A DNA stretch of 64,000 nt from Pectobacterium punjabense (GTDB lineage: Bacteria; Pseudomonadota; Gammaproteobacteria; Enterobacterales; Enterobacteriaceae). The notes beneath the pieces were generated by a model. The model was not told the origin of the DNA. It ran no database searches and saw nothing but the letters and a program-made list of their open reading frames with translations. Location: assembly GCF_012427845.1 (NCBI RefSeq), contig NZ_CP038498.1, positions 806,001 to 870,000 of the forward strand. Reading direction: 5' to 3'. Each line of letters begins with the position of its first letter. Position 1 is the first letter of the stretch. The translations under genes were made by a program, and so were the position numbers. This document shows, piece by piece, positions 9,322 to 18,918 of the stretch.

Positions 9322-11076
9322 ATGATTACCCAACTCCGCCGGCGTCCGCTGGCGGAGGATATTGATTTACCTGATACCGTTCCGCCCTTATTGCGTCGCC
9401 TCTATGCGCAGCGCGGCGTTAAAGGGGCTCAGGAGCTGGAACGTAGTCTGAGTGGTTTACTCAATTACCGTTTACTCAGCGGCATTGATAAAGCGATCGA
9501 CCTGCTGCAACTCGCGCTGGCAGAGAAGCGTTGCATCGTGATTGTGGGCGACTTTGATGCTGATGGCGCCACCAGCACCACGCTTGCCGTACTGGCGTTG
9601 CGCAGCATGGGCGGCACGAACGTAAAATATCTGGTGCCGAACCGTTTTGAAGATGGTTACGGGCTAAGCCCCGCCGTGGTGGCGCAAGCCGCCGCCTTGG
9701 GTGCGGAACTTATCGTTACTGTTGATAACGGAATCTCTTCCCATGCGGGTGTCGAGGATGCCCATCGGCGCGGTATTTCAGTGCTAGTGACCGATCACCA
9801 TCTGCCGGGCGAAACCCTGCCTGACGCCGATGCGATGATTAACCCCAATCTGCCAGATTGTGCATTCCCTTCCAAAGCGCTAGCTGGCGTGGGTGTGGCG
9901 TTTTACATGATGATGGCGCTGTTTGTACGCCTGCGTGACAGCGACTGGTTTACGCAACCCTTGTTTACGCAACAAGGTCTGGCGAAGCCGAATCTCGCTG
10001 AATTACTGGATCTGGTGGCGCTGGGCACCGTGGCTGACGTGGTGCCGCTGGATGCCAACAACCGGATTTTGGTGGCGCAGGGATTAAATCGCATTCGTGC
10101 GGGCGAGTGTCGTCCGGGTATTCGAGCGCTGCTGGAAGTAGCTAATCGCGATGCCAGTCAACTGGTCGCTAGCGATTTAGGCTTTGCTATCGGACCTCGC
10201 CTCAATGCCGCCGGACGGCTGGATGATATGACGGTCGGGGTCGAACTGCTATTGAGTAACGATATTACTCAAGCGCGCATGTTGGCTAACGATTTAGATG
10301 CATTGAATCAGGATCGGCGCGAAATCGAACAGGGAATGCAGGTCGAAGCCCTGCGCCTGTGTGAATCGCTGGAGCGTACCCGTACTGAATTACCTTACGG
10401 TCTGGCGATGTATCACCCAGAGTGGCATCAGGGCGTTGTGGGTATTCTGGCTTCACGCATTAAAGAGCGTTTCCATCGCCCGGTGATTGCCTTTGCCCCC
10501 GCTGGTGACGGCATGTTGAAAGGCTCGGGACGTTCCATTGCCGGTCTGCATCTTCGTGATGCGCTGGAACGACTCGATACGCTATACCCCGGCATGATGG
10601 ACAAGTTCGGCGGACACGCGATGGCGGCAGGATTATCGATGCATGAAACGCAGTTCGAGGATTTCCGCCAGCGCTTCGGCGAATTAGTAGGGGAGTGGCT
10701 CGAGCCATCTCAGCTTGAAGGGGTCGTCTGGTCTGATGGCGAGCTAGCGCTGCCGGAATTGGATTTGCTCTCAACGGCAGAAATGCTGCGCTACGCCGGG
10801 CCGTGGGGGCAAGCATTCCCTGAACCGACATTCGATGGCTGCTTCCGCATTCTTCAACCCCGCTTGCTCAAAGAACGCCATTTGAAAGCGATGTTTGAAC
10901 CGATCGGTGCAACAGGAACCGTGCCGCTGTTAGATGGCATCGCGTTTAATATTGATACCACCGTCTGGCCCGATCCGAGCATTAAAGAAGTGGAAATGGT
11001 GTACCGGCTGGATATTAACGAATTTCGCGGTAAACGCTCGGTGCAATTGATGATCCAACATCTGTGGCCGCGCTGA
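9322..11076 (+). CDS. recJ: single-stranded-DNA-specific exonuclease RecJ
   Basis: 5'-3' ssDNA exonuclease of the DHH phosphoesterase family, used in RecF recombination and mismatch repair. About 584 residues. DHH-family motifs are present: VGDFDADGATST, TVDNGISSHAG, VTDHHLPGE and NPNLPDC in the first domain, and KFGGHAMAAGL (DHHA1) near residue 435. An in-frame GTG at 9316 is an alternative start six bases upstream. It follows dsbC by about 12 bases, so the two are probably cotranscribed. Confidence 0.95.
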   Translation: MITQLRRRPLAEDIDLPDTVPPLLRRLYAQRGVKGAQELERSLSGLLNYRLLSGIDKAIDLLQLALAEKRCIVIVGDFDADGATSTTLAVLALRSMGGTNVKYLVPNRFEDGYGLSPAVVAQAAALGAELIVTVDNGISSHAGVEDAHRRGISVLVTDHHLPGETLPDADAMINPNLPDCAFPSKALAGVGVAFYMMMALFVRLRDSDWFTQPLFTQQGLAKPNLAELLDLVALGTVADVVPLDANNRILVAQGLNRIRAGECRPGIRALLEVANRDASQLVASDLGFAIGPRLNAAGRLDDMTVGVELLLSNDITQARMLANDLDALNQDRREIEQGMQVEALRLCESLERTRTELPYGLAMYHPEWHQGVVGILASRIKERFHRPVIAFAPAGDGMLKGSGRSIAGLHLRDALERLDTLYPGMMDKFGGHAMAAGLSMHETQFEDFRQRFGELVGEWLEPSQLEGVVWSDGELALPELDLLSTAEMLRYAGPWGQAFPEPTFDGCFRILQPRLLKERHLKAMFEPIGATGTVPLLDGIAFNIDTTVWPDPSIKEVEMVYRLDINEFRGKRSVQLMIQHLWPR

Positions 11077-11201
11077 TACCCGTTATACTTCAAGCTGCTT
11101 GTGCGTTGGCTGCCCTTACTCACCCCAGTCACTTACCTGAGTAAGCTCCTGGGGATTCGTGCGGTTGCCGCCTTCACGCAGCCCGAATTATCTAGGGTAT
11201 A
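11077..11201. repeat. ERIC (intergenic repeat unit) element
   Basis: Roughly 125-bp imperfect palindrome directly after recJ, with ends TACCC and GGGTA. Its centre carries both conserved ERIC blocks (CTCACCCCAGTCACTTAC and GTAAGCTCCTGGGGATTC). It lies in the recJ-prfB gap and would form a long hairpin in the transcript. Confidence 0.92.
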
Positions 11202-11313
11202 GCGTGAACCGAATACGGCGGGCAGAAAGTCTATAAACTGGGCGTTTTATCCGCTAGAATGGCGGGTTACATCATTCCGTTGTCAACGACTTAACGTAAG
11301 AATACAAAAAATC

Positions 11314-12412
11314 ATGTTTGAAATTAATCCGGTAAAAAACCGCATTCAGGATCTGTCTGAACGTAGCGCCGTTCTTCGGGGGTATCTTTGACTATGATGC
11401 CAAGAAAGAACGTCTAGAAGAAGTAAACGCCGAACTGGAACAGCCTGATGTCTGGAATGAGCCTGAACGCGCTCAGGCATTGGGAAAGGAACGTTCCTCG
11501 CTGGAAGCCATCGTGGACACCATCGATCAACTGAATCAGGGGCTGGAAGATGTGGCCGGTCTGCTTGAGCTCGCGGTGGAAGAAGACGACGAAGACACGT
11601 TTAATGAAACCTCGCTAGAACTGGACGCGCTGGAAAATAAATTAGGCCAGCTCGAATTCCGTCGTATGTTCTCCGGCCAGTATGACAGCGCAGACTGCTA
11701 TCTGGATATTCAGGCGGGTTCTGGTGGTACGGAAGCGCAGGACTGGGCCAGCATGCTGGTGCGTATGTACCTACGTTGGGCGGAAGCCAAAGGGTTTAAA
11801 ACCGAAATTATTGAAGAGTCAGACGGTGACGTGGCCGGTACGAAATCGGCCACCATCAAGATCATTGGTGACTACGCGTTTGGCTGGCTGCGAACTGAAA
11901 CTGGCGTACACCGTCTGGTACGTAAGAGCCCATTTGATTCCGGTGGCCGCCGCCACACCTCATTCAGCTCCGCGTTTGTCTACCCGGAAGTGGATGACGA
12001 TATCGATATCGAAATCAATCCGGCCGACCTGCGTATTGACGTTTACCGCGCATCCGGTGCGGGTGGTCAGCACGTTAACCGGACAGAATCCGCGGTGCGT
12101 ATTACCCACATTCCGACCAACATTGTTACGCAGTGTCAGAATGACCGTTCCCAGCATAAAAACAAAGATCAGGCGATGAAACAGCTGAAAGCCAAGCTGT
12201 ACGAGTTTGAGATGCAAAAGAAAAATGCTGAGAAACAGGCGATGGAAGATAATAAATCGGACATCGGCTGGGGCAGCCAGATTCGTTCCTATGTTCTGGA
12301 TGATTCGCGCATCAAAGATTTACGTACCGGCGTGGAAACACGTAACACTCAGGCGGTACTGGATGGCGATCTGGACAAATTTATTGAAGCAAGTTTAAAA
12401 GCGGGGTTATAA
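11314..12412 (+). CDS. prfB: peptide chain release factor 2 (programmed +1 frameshift)
   Basis: RF2 releases peptides at UGA and UAA. Codons 1-25 run from ATG at 11314 to an in-frame TGA at 11389-11391, then reading continues in the +1 frame from 11390, giving 365 residues as in E. coli. The shift site CTTTGA is preceded by an internal Shine-Dalgarno-like CGGGGG, the classical autoregulation by RF2 level. The SPF tripeptide that reads the stop codon (near residue 205) and the catalytic GGQ (near residue 251) are both present. lysS follows nine bases after the stop. Confidence 0.97.
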
Positions 12413-12420
12413 GAATTCAC

Positions 12421-13938
12421 ATGGCTGAATCACAATCACAGGGTGCCGATCAGGCGCAAGATCTGAATAATGAATTAAAAACGCGTCGTGAAAAGCTGGT
12501 GACGCTGCGTGAAAACGGGATTGCATTCCCGAATGATTTCCGCCGTGACAGCACCTCCGATCGTCTGCATGCTGAGTTCGATACCAAAGAGAACGAAGAA
12601 CTGGAAGAACTGGGCATCGAAGTAACCGTTGCAGGCCGTATGATGACTCGCCGCATCATGGGTAAAGCCTCTTTCGTGACCTTGCAGGACGTCGGTGGTC
12701 GTATCCAACTGTATGTTGCTCGCGACGATCTGGCGGAAGGCATCTATAACGAGCAGTTCAAAAAATGGGATCTGGGCGATATCCTGGGTGCGCGTGGCAA
12801 GCTGTTCAAAACCAAAACGGGTGAACTGTCTATCCACTGTACTGAACTGCGTCTGCTGACCAAAGCGCTGCGTCCGCTGCCGGATAAATTCCACGGTCTG
12901 GCCGATCAGGAAACCCGCTACCGTCAGCGCTATTTGGATCTGATCGCTAACGACGAATCTCGCAACACCTTCCGCATCCGTTCCAACGTGATGGCGGCTA
13001 TCCGTCGCTTCATGGTGGATAACGGCTTTATGGAAGTGGAAACGCCGATGATGCAGGTGATCCCCGGCGGCGCATCTGCCCGTCCGTTCATCACCCACCA
13101 CAACGCACTGGACATCGACATGTACCTGCGTATCGCGCCGGAACTGTATCTGAAGCGTCTGGTTGTTGGTGGCTTTGAGCGCGTGTTCGAGATCAACCGT
13201 AACTTCCGTAACGAAGGCGTTTCCCCACGTCACAACCCTGAATTCACCATGATGGAGCTTTATATGGCGTATGCCGATTATAAAGATCTGATTGTGTTGA
13301 CGGAAAATCTGTTCCGTACGTTGACGCAGGACGTGTTGGGCTCAACGACGGTGGTATACGGCGATCAGACATTCGACTTCGGTAAGCCGTTTGAGAAACT
13401 GACGATGCGCGAAGCGATCTGCAAATACCGTCCTGAAACCAACGTTGCCGATCTGGACGATCTGGAGAAAGCGACCGCGATCGCCCAGTCTCTGGGCATC
13501 AAGATCGAGAAAAGCTGGGGTCTGGGCCGCATCGTGACCGAGATCTTCGAAGAAACGGCAGAAAGCAGCCTGATTCAGCCGACTTTCATCACCGAATATC
13601 CAGCTGAAGTGTCGCCGCTGGCACGTCGTAACGATCAGAACCCGGAAATTACCGATCGCTTTGAATTCTTCATCGGCGGTCGTGAAATTGGCAACGGCTT
13701 CTCCGAGCTGAATGATGCCGAAGATCAGGCTGAGCGTTTTGCGCAGCAGGTCAACGCGAAAGATGCCGGTGATGACGAAGCGATGTTCTACGACGAAGAC
13801 TATGTGACGGCGCTGGAGCACGGACTGCCGCCAACCGCGGGTCTGGGTATTGGTATCGACCGTATGGTGATGTTGTTCACGAACAGCCACACCATCCGCG
13901 ACGTGATCCTGTTCCCGGCGATGCGCCCGCAGAAGTAA
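12421..13938 (+). CDS. lysS: lysyl-tRNA synthetase (class II)
   Basis: Charges tRNA-Lys in the cytoplasm. 505 residues: N-terminal OB-fold anticodon-binding domain (about 60-150), then the class II catalytic core with motif 2 ([20 protein letters not shown] near residue 262) and motif 3 ([13 protein letters not shown] near residue 475). Length and sequence match E. coli LysS. It is in an operon with prfB and is followed by a clear terminator. Confidence 0.97.
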   Translation: MAESQSQGADQAQDLNNELKTRREKLVTLRENGIAFPNDFRRDSTSDRLHAEFDTKENEELEELGIEVTVAGRMMTRRIMGKASFVTLQDVGGRIQLYVARDDLAEGIYNEQFKKWDLGDILGARGKLFKTKTGELSIHCTELRLLTKALRPLPDKFHGLADQETRYRQRYLDLIANDESRNTFRIRSNVMAAIRRFMVDNGFMEVETPMMQVIPGGASARPFITHHNALDIDMYLRIAPELYLKRLVVGGFERVFEINRNFRNEGVSPRHNPEFTMMELYMAYADYKDLIVLTENLFRTLTQDVLGSTTVVYGDQTFDFGKPFEKLTMREAICKYRPETNVADLDDLEKATAIAQSLGIKIEKSWGLGRIVTEIFEETAESSLIQPTFITEYPAEVSPLARRNDQNPEITDRFEFFIGGREIGNGFSELNDAEDQAERFAQQVNAKDAGDDEAMFYDEDYVTALEHGLPPTAGLGIGIDRMVMLFTNSHTIRDVILFPAMRPQK

Positions 13939-13984
13939 GGCAGAGAAAGTCCGCCTGACGGACGTTGTCGTCATACTTTATTGA

Positions 13985-14012
13985 ACCGGTGCAATTGCGC
14001 CGGTTTTTTTAT
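13985..14012 (+). terminator. rho-independent terminator of prfB-lysS
   Basis: GC-rich stem (CCGGTGC/GCGCCGG, one G-T type pair) with a short AATT loop followed by seven T residues. Confidence 0.9.
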
Positions 14013-14030
14013 TATCGACAATGCAAAATT

Positions 14031-14099
14031 TTAGGGGAAACACGGGGATGAGGTTCCCGTAGGGACACCTCGCACCGTGGTAACCCCGCGTATCTCGAT
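14031..14099. repeat. 69-bp palindromic intergenic repeat, copy 1
   Basis: Imperfect long hairpin (CACGG...CCGTG outside, GAGGT...ACCTC inside, TCCC...GGGA at the tip). A second copy with about 90% identity lies at 61163-61231. Both are intergenic and in the same orientation. It is not ERIC or REP as I know them. Confidence 0.85.
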
Positions 14100-14218
14100 C
14101 TCACCTCGATAGTATTATCACCTCGTTTTATCTCCGCATTCTTGTCGTCATTCTGTGATTGTCGCCCAGCGGGGGAAGATGCTATTTTCAGGCATTCATT
14201 CGCTGCCGGAACACTCTC

Positions 14219-14974
14219 ATGATGACGTACCGCGATGCCTGGTTCGAACTGGCGCTGTTAACCAACGGCCGCAGTTTTCCACGCCATACGCATGATGAGT
14301 TCGTCATCAGCGCCAACCTCAGCGGGTTGGAAACGGTCTGGCTGGATGGCGAGACTTTTGTTGCCACCAACGATATGGTGACGACCTACAATCCCAATCA
14401 GCTACAGGGTAGTGATAATGCGTTCGACCGCTGGCAGTGTGCATCGCTGTACGTTCACCCACGGGCATTCGAGCAGTATTTCCATCAAACGTTTCTATTC
14501 TCACAGGGTTGGAATCCATCGGCGCAGCTGGCGTCCGAGCTAAAACAGCTCGTCACCTCTGATTTGGACGACAGTACCCGTCAGGAGCGCATTATTCTGT
14601 TGTTGGCAGGGTTGATGGAAGGGCAACATCGAATGCCGCCCCAAGGCCAGATCAAAGAGGCTGAGCGGATCACGCGGATCAAAGAGGGGCTGCTGAACGA
14701 TCTCAGTGATATCCCCACGCTCGATCGGCTCGCGCAGCAGGAAAATCTGTCGGTTGCGCATCTGGTACGTTCATTTAATCAGGCGGTCGGGCTGCCACCA
14801 CTGGCGTGGCTAATGCAGCGACGTATGTGCAAAGCACGAGAACTGCTGCGGCAGGGGACAGCGATCAGTCAGGTTGCAGGCGATGTCGGGTTTGCCGATC
14901 AGGCGCATTTCACTAAAGCTTTCAATCGCTATAACGCCATGACGCCGGGACAGTTCCGCCGTATCAATTTTTGA
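14219..14974 (+). CDS. AraC-family transcriptional regulator
   Basis: 251-residue regulator with an N-terminal cupin-type ligand domain (about 1-130; HTHDEFVI metal/ligand-like segment near residue 22) and a C-terminal double helix-turn-helix (about 165-251; SVAHLVRSFNQAVGLPP and the AraC signature VAGDVGFADQAHFTKAFNRY). It sits about 60 bases before a LysE-type exporter on the same strand, the usual partnership in which the regulator controls the amino-acid exporter. The start is uncertain: 14159 and 14222 are also in frame. Confidence 0.85.
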   Translation: MMTYRDAWFELALLTNGRSFPRHTHDEFVISANLSGLETVWLDGETFVATNDMVTTYNPNQLQGSDNAFDRWQCASLYVHPRAFEQYFHQTFLFSQGWNPSAQLASELKQLVTSDLDDSTRQERIILLLAGLMEGQHRMPPQGQIKEAERITRIKEGLLNDLSDIPTLDRLAQQENLSVAHLVRSFNQAVGLPPLAWLMQRRMCKARELLRQGTAISQVAGDVGFADQAHFTKAFNRYNAMTPGQFRRINF

Positions 14975-15036
14975 CAATACAGCGTTTCCTTTGGGTTCTA
15001 CACTCGCCTTATTGCTTAACGCGCTAAGGGAATATC

Positions 15037-15720
15037 ATGCTGTTAGTTGTCTTCACGGGGATGCTGCTGTCCCTGTCACTGTGTCTCGATCTGGGAATGG
15101 TCAATACCGCGATTATTAACCGTGGGTTGCGGCACGGGGCGCGTTCTGCGTTTTATATCGGACTGGGTTCCTGTTTCGGCGATCTGTTTTATGCCACGTT
15201 GTCGGTGCTGGGGCTGGCGGTGGTATTTAACCTTACGCCGGTACGCTGGGTATTATGGATTGGCGGCGGGCTGATTCTGATCTGGATGACGATCAGCATG
15301 GCGCGTGCGGCATGGCGTGACTATCAGGTTAAGCGCTTTGCTGATTTATCTATGACAGAGAATGCTATGGGTTCCACCGCGCCACCAGCCCGGTACACTG
15401 AATTTTTCAGTGGTGTCGGCATGGCATTGGCATCACCAACCGCGTTACTGTGGTTTGCGGCGATTGGCGGCACCATTATCGCGCAGTCTACTGATGGTTC
15501 TGCTTTCATGATTAGCCTGTTTCTGCTGGGCTTTTTCGTCGGAGGCGTACTGTGGACGTTCTTCCTCGCGGCGCTGGTTAAATATGGTCAGCGCCTGCTG
15601 AAAGAACGTATTTCATTCTATTGCAGTCTGATCTCTACGTTGCTATTTGCCTACTTTGCCTGGCACGTCATTTCCAATGGCTATGAGACGTTGTTCCTAC
15701 CGCTAGCCACGGCTGTATGA
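15037..15720 (+). CDS. LysE-family amino-acid/metabolite exporter
   Basis: Inner-membrane exporter of 227 residues with five or six predicted helices. The LysE/RhtB family pattern is visible: an N-terminal helix with LCLDLGMVNTAIINRGLRHG, the GLGSCFGDLFY segment and the SPTALLWFAAIGGT segment near residue 133. The substrate cannot be read from sequence; the neighbouring AraC-type regulator probably controls it. Confidence 0.85.
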   Translation: MLLVVFTGMLLSLSLCLDLGMVNTAIINRGLRHGARSAFYIGLGSCFGDLFYATLSVLGLAVVFNLTPVRWVLWIGGGLILIWMTISMARAAWRDYQVKRFADLSMTENAMGSTAPPARYTEFFSGVGMALASPTALLWFAAIGGTIIAQSTDGSAFMISLFLLGFFVGGVLWTFFLAALVKYGQRLLKERISFYCSLISTLLFAYFAWHVISNGYETLFLPLATAV

Positions 15721-15801
15721 CCGGTCAAAACAACAGCACTTTGCCGGGTTTTTTACTTGCTCGGCAACGGCATAGCGCTATAATGCCACCCGCCTCTCTG
15801 T

Positions 15802-15875
15802 GCGAGTGTAGTTCAATGGTAGAACGGCAGCTTCCCAAGCTGCATACGAGGGTTCGATTCCCTTCGCCCGCTCCA
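15802..15875 (+). tRNA. glyU: tRNA-Gly (anticodon CCC), chimeric 3' end
   Basis: 74-base cloverleaf with encoded CCA: acceptor 5' strand GCGAGTG, D-stem GTTC/GAAC, anticodon stem GCAGC/GCTGC with loop TTCCCAA, T-stem GAGGG/CCCTT, discriminator T. The acceptor stem is imperfect: A4 faces C69 and T6 faces G67. The sequence preserved at 22253-22262 would restore A-T at both, so the 3' strand now in place was brought by the integrated element. Glycine identity pairs G1-C72, C2-G71 and G3-C70 are kept, so it is probably still charged. Confidence 0.96.
15859..15875 (+). other. attL (core and element-supplied tRNA 3' end)
   Basis: The core TCCCTTC is followed by GCCCGCTCCA, which belongs to the element. 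The bases 5' of the core (GAT) continue the native tRNA. The shared core is exactly 7 bp, a usual overlap length for tyrosine recombinases. Confidence 0.85.
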
Positions 15876-15947
15876 TGACACTTCTTAAAGTTCAATAAGT
15901 TACTGAATCCTATGGGACATGGCTTAAAGCCTTCCGATAGTTTTACT

Positions 15948-15958
15948 CACTGTAACCA
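15948..15958 (+). other. putative integrase arm-type site, left
   Basis: CACTGTAACCA, 83 bases inside attL; the identical 11-mer in the same orientation lies near attR at 22185-22195. Such direct repeats flanking att cores are typical of arm-type sites bound by the integrase N-terminal domain. Confidence 0.55.
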
Positions 15959-16009
15959 ACACTGTGACTAACTTTGTTGAAGTAGTGAGCAGACCTAAGG
16001 TCTCAGTAC

Positions 16010-17650
16010 ATGCTCAACTCAAGAACCTACCTTTATCAGCGTAATGGTGTCTTTTACATCCGTCTTAGGATGAAGACCACTGGTCGCCTGACCGCTTCGC
16101 TTCCCTCTCATAACCGTTATAAACTAGCGTCAGTATCACTACGGACTAAGGACAGACGCACCGCTATGGCTCACTCTCGGCACATCAAGTCAGCACTTAA
16201 AGCAATCCATGCAGATAACCCTAGCGCGTCCTATGAGGAGCTACGGGAGCACCTGAAGACCATTGTCGAGTGGGAACTTAGTGTCAGCCGTGATGACCTG
16301 AACGACCCTGAGTCCTATCAGCTTTATGTTGACCAGTACGATGACATTAAGTCCAACCTTCGGGAAGCTGTAGCAACTGAGCGTCTGACTGTAGACCAGC
16401 ATCGCTATATCAATGACGTTATCGGTGTGCTTAAAGCCTGTCAGGATAGACTCAAGGGCGATAGCTCTGGCCTGTTGTCTTACCTTGAGCCTGAGACTGG
16501 CAGTCTAAGACCGTCCGTCTCCCTATCTGTATCATCGGAGCCTGAAGTCCCTGAACCTCTCGTGACTCTGGAACGAGTAACTAAAGCACTGACCCTCGCG
16601 TCTCTCATTGAGCAGTACGAGCAGGAGAACGCCCAGAACTGGAAGCCAGCGACCCTAAGCGAGAACCGAGCGTCACACTCTACGTTAATCGAGATATTCG
16701 ACTATCTGGATATTCAGGATGTTGGCAAGGCGACCCGCTCAGATATGCTCAGGGTCCGTGAAGTCCTTCAGCAGATACCGAAGAACCGCAAGCAACGCTT
16801 TAAGGATATGCCGCTGTCTGACCTGCTGAACCGGGAGTCTAAGACTGACTGTCTGGATGTCGTAACCATCAACAATAAATATCTTATCAAGATGGCTGCT
16901 GTCTTTAAGTGGGCGGTACGCAACGACCTGATAGCTAAGAACCTGACAGAAGGTCTTGAGTTGAAGGTCCCGCAGCGTAAAGCCTCAGACGCCCGTGATG
17001 CGTTCAGTCCTGAGCAGGTAGGGCAACTACTGGTCGCCGCTAAAGCGTACTCTCAGAAGACCTCAGGTAAGCCCTACCACTATTACGTCACTGCTCTGGC
17101 GGCAATCACTGGAGCAAGACTTAATGAGGTCGCTCAGCTACAGGTCAAAGACGTCAGGGTCACTGAGGCCGGGACCGTGTATATCCATATCAACGAAGAC
17201 GATAGCAGCTTACCGGGCAAGAGCGTTAAGAATGCGCATAGTGATCGCTGTGTCCCGTTGGTAGATGGTGCTTATGGTTTTGTATTGGCTGACTTTATGT
17301 CGCTTGTGGAAGACCGTAGAAAGGCTAAGGGTGATAATGCTATGGTATTCGATGGCCTCAAGCTGATGAAGAACGGCTACGGTGAGCAGGTGAGCAAATG
17401 GTTTAACCGGACGTTGCTGCCTAAAGTCCTCGCTGACCGTAGCGGCTTAGCTTTTCACTCGTTTAGACATACAGTTGCGACCCAGTTAAAACAACATGGG
17501 GTCGAGTTAGCATATGCTCAGGCGATTATGGGTCATAGCTCAGGGTCTATAACTTACGACCGTTACGCGAAAGAGGTCGAGGTAGATAGATTGGTTAATG
17601 TGATGGCGGGTGTTTATAAGGAGACTGGAGTAGATGGCGATACCGTTTAA
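16010..17650 (+). CDS. tyrosine integrase of the satellite
   Basis: 546-residue site-specific recombinase placed next to the tRNA it uses. The N-terminal part (about 1-190) begins with a [13 protein letters not shown] strand pattern and probably binds arm sites; a core-binding domain spans about 195-325. Catalytic residues: Arg in ITGARLNE (near 369), HxxR in [11 protein letters not shown] (near 483), His in [11 protein letters not shown] and Tyr in DRYAKEVE (near 519). The long N-terminus resembles integrases with an extra N-terminal domain rather than the lambda type. It overlaps the next gene by 17 bases. Confidence 0.93.
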   Translation: MLNSRTYLYQRNGVFYIRLRMKTTGRLTASLPSHNRYKLASVSLRTKDRRTAMAHSRHIKSALKAIHADNPSASYEELREHLKTIVEWELSVSRDDLNDPESYQLYVDQYDDIKSNLREAVATERLTVDQHRYINDVIGVLKACQDRLKGDSSGLLSYLEPETGSLRPSVSLSVSSEPEVPEPLVTLERVTKALTLASLIEQYEQENAQNWKPATLSENRASHSTLIEIFDYLDIQDVGKATRSDMLRVREVLQQIPKNRKQRFKDMPLSDLLNRESKTDCLDVVTINNKYLIKMAAVFKWAVRNDLIAKNLTEGLELKVPQRKASDARDAFSPEQVGQLLVAAKAYSQKTSGKPYHYYVTALAAITGARLNEVAQLQVKDVRVTEAGTVYIHINEDDSSLPGKSVKNAHSDRCVPLVDGAYGFVLADFMSLVEDRRKAKGDNAMVFDGLKLMKNGYGEQVSKWFNRTLLPKVLADRSGLAFHSFRHTVATQLKQHGVELAYAQAIMGHSSGSITYDRYAKEVEVDRLVNVMAGVYKETGVDGDTV

Positions 17651-18286
17651 GGCACCTGAGTTTGAAGATCAGGCTTTTAACTGTCCATATTGTAATGCTT
17701 TTGCTCAACAACGCTGGCAACAGCTTTATTATTATAGCAGTCACTCAAGTGTCCCCATGCACACGGCAACGTGCAATCATTGCCAACATAAAAGTTACTG
17801 GTTTGAGGAAAGGTTAATCATTCCAGCAGCAAGTGGAGTTGAGCTTCCTAATCCAGATATGCCGGAAAACTGCAAGTCCGATTACATGGAAGCCAGAAGC
17901 ATCATTAATCTGTCTCCTAAAGGTGCTGCTGCGCTCCTGCGTTTGTGTCTCCAAAAAACTAATGGTCCATCTCAAGGAGCCGGGTGAAAACATTAACACT
18001 GACATTCGGTCTCTCGTTAAGAAAGGACTCCCTGTTCGTATCCAGCAGGCCGCAGACATTTGCCGAATCGTTGGTAATCAGGCAGTCCATCCGGGAGATT
18101 AACCTTGATGATGACCCGAAGTTAGCTCATGGTCTCTTTAAGTTACTGAACATTATTGTTGATGACCAAATTACGAGACCGAAAGAGCTTGAAGATATGT
18201 TCCTAAGCATGCCTGAAGGCCCGCGCCAAGGTATTGAGAATCAGGATAAGAAGGCGAGGGAACAGCAGCAGGCCGCTAACGAGTAA
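17634..18286 (+). pseudogene. DUF4145 protein, two frameshifts
   Basis: Three adjoining frames together read as one DUF4145 protein: 17634-17958 (zinc-ribbon-like CPYC and CNHC pairs, then [30 protein letters not shown]), then [26 protein letters not shown] and GNQAVHPG one frame over, then [23 protein letters not shown] one more frame over. The first shift is at a run of six A (17953-17958), the second near 18097 (loss of two bases from a GA repeat fits). DUF4145 proteins are common in mobile and defence islands. It may be decayed cargo or, less likely, read by slippage or affected by sequencing error. Confidence 0.8.
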
Positions 18287-18304
18287 GACTGGTCGTTCAG
18301 ATTG

Positions 18305-18327
18305 AATATACCCTCACTATAGGGAAG
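18305..18327 (+). promoter_or_regulatory. T7/T3-type phage promoter, pair 1, type A
   Basis: ACCCTCACTATAGGGA with +1 at 18322. Positions -12 to -3 equal the T3 promoter, including the CC at -11/-10 that sets T3 specificity; -2 is T as in T7. Confidence 0.9.
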
Positions 18328-18332
18328 GGGGG

Positions 18333-18355
18333 ACTAAACTATCACTATAGGGGGA
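18333..18355 (+). promoter_or_regulatory. T7/T3-type phage promoter, pair 1, type B
   Basis: ACTATCACTATAGGGG with +1 at 18350, 28 bases after the first. The -7 to +3 core matches; -11 to -8 is CTAT instead of CCCT. Confidence 0.8.
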
Positions 18356-18408
18356 GGCCCTAAGCCCCCACCTTAATAATTGTCACCGACCCACACATTC
18401 ATATAGTC

Positions 18409-18597
18409 TCAGGCTTCCGGTAGCGGACCGATTGGAAACCATCCGCAGACGCCTAGTGTTAAATCACCTTGGCCTGAGACCATTCCCTTTAACGTAGCAA
18501 TCTCTCTCCTTTGACAGGCGGAGAACATCAGACCGCAGCGGAAGTATCCGTCTATGCGACCATCGGTGTGCGAGATTGTGAAGAACCAAGACATCAT
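18409..18597 (-). CDS. possible 62-residue protein antisense to the promoter region
   Basis: Reverse-strand frame between the two promoter pairs. The composition is protein-like (SWFFTISHTDGRIDGYFRCG at the start, LGVCGWFPIGPLPE at the end). It resembles small proteins I associate with enterobacterial prophages and islands, but I cannot name a family. No strong ribosome site is seen. If real, it would be transcribed against the phage-type promoters. Confidence 0.4.
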   Translation of the reverse strand: MMSWFFTISHTDGRIDGYFRCGLMFSACQRREIATLKGMVSGQGDLTLGVCGWFPIGPLPEA

Positions 18598-18686
18598 TGC
18601 TGAGGTCTGCCATCCATTGTGGACAGGCGGAAACTCAAAGAGGTTAGACCAGTGGTGTCTGAGGTTGAACCTTGAGTCCTGACCAG

Positions 18687-18777
18687 CAGGCTGGAGGAGA
18701 CCATGAGTTTATCTTGTTATGGATTGTGTTTATCACAATTCCAATAAGAAGAACTTTAAGTCCAGCCTCCAGTCCTG
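18687..18777. repeat. inverted repeat around AT-rich stretch
   Basis: CAGGCTGGAGG at 18687-18697 and CCTCCAGTCCTG at 18766-18777 are inverted (one extra base). The enclosed stretch is AT-rich and contains a smaller ATTGTG/CACAAT dyad. A candidate origin or packaging element; function not shown. Confidence 0.5.
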
Positions 18778-18868
18778 TCAGCCCGAAGTAAATTATGGTC
18801 ACTATGATGTGGTCTCCATACTTCGGGTCTAACTGGAGGTCAGATTATGGCCTTATCAGGTAGCAAAT

Positions 18869-18891
18869 CTTATACCCTCACTATAGGGACT
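18869..18891 (+). promoter_or_regulatory. T7/T3-type phage promoter, pair 2, type A
   Basis: ACCCTCACTATAGGGA with +1 at 18886, the same core as the promoter at 18322. It reads towards the Rha-like, scaffold-like and capsid genes. Confidence 0.9.
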
Positions 18892-18895
18892 GGAC

Positions 18896-18918
18896 CCTTA
18901 GCTATCACTATAGGGACC
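18896..18918 (+). promoter_or_regulatory. T7/T3-type phage promoter, pair 2, type B
   Basis: GCTATCACTATAGGGA with +1 at 18913, 27 bases after the third promoter. It again has CTAT at -11 to -8, like the promoter at 18350. Confidence 0.8.

Noticed and set aside
11314..11391. Broken prfB reading frame
   Set aside because: The in-frame TGA after codon 25 with CTTTGA and an upstream SD-like run is the known programmed frameshift.
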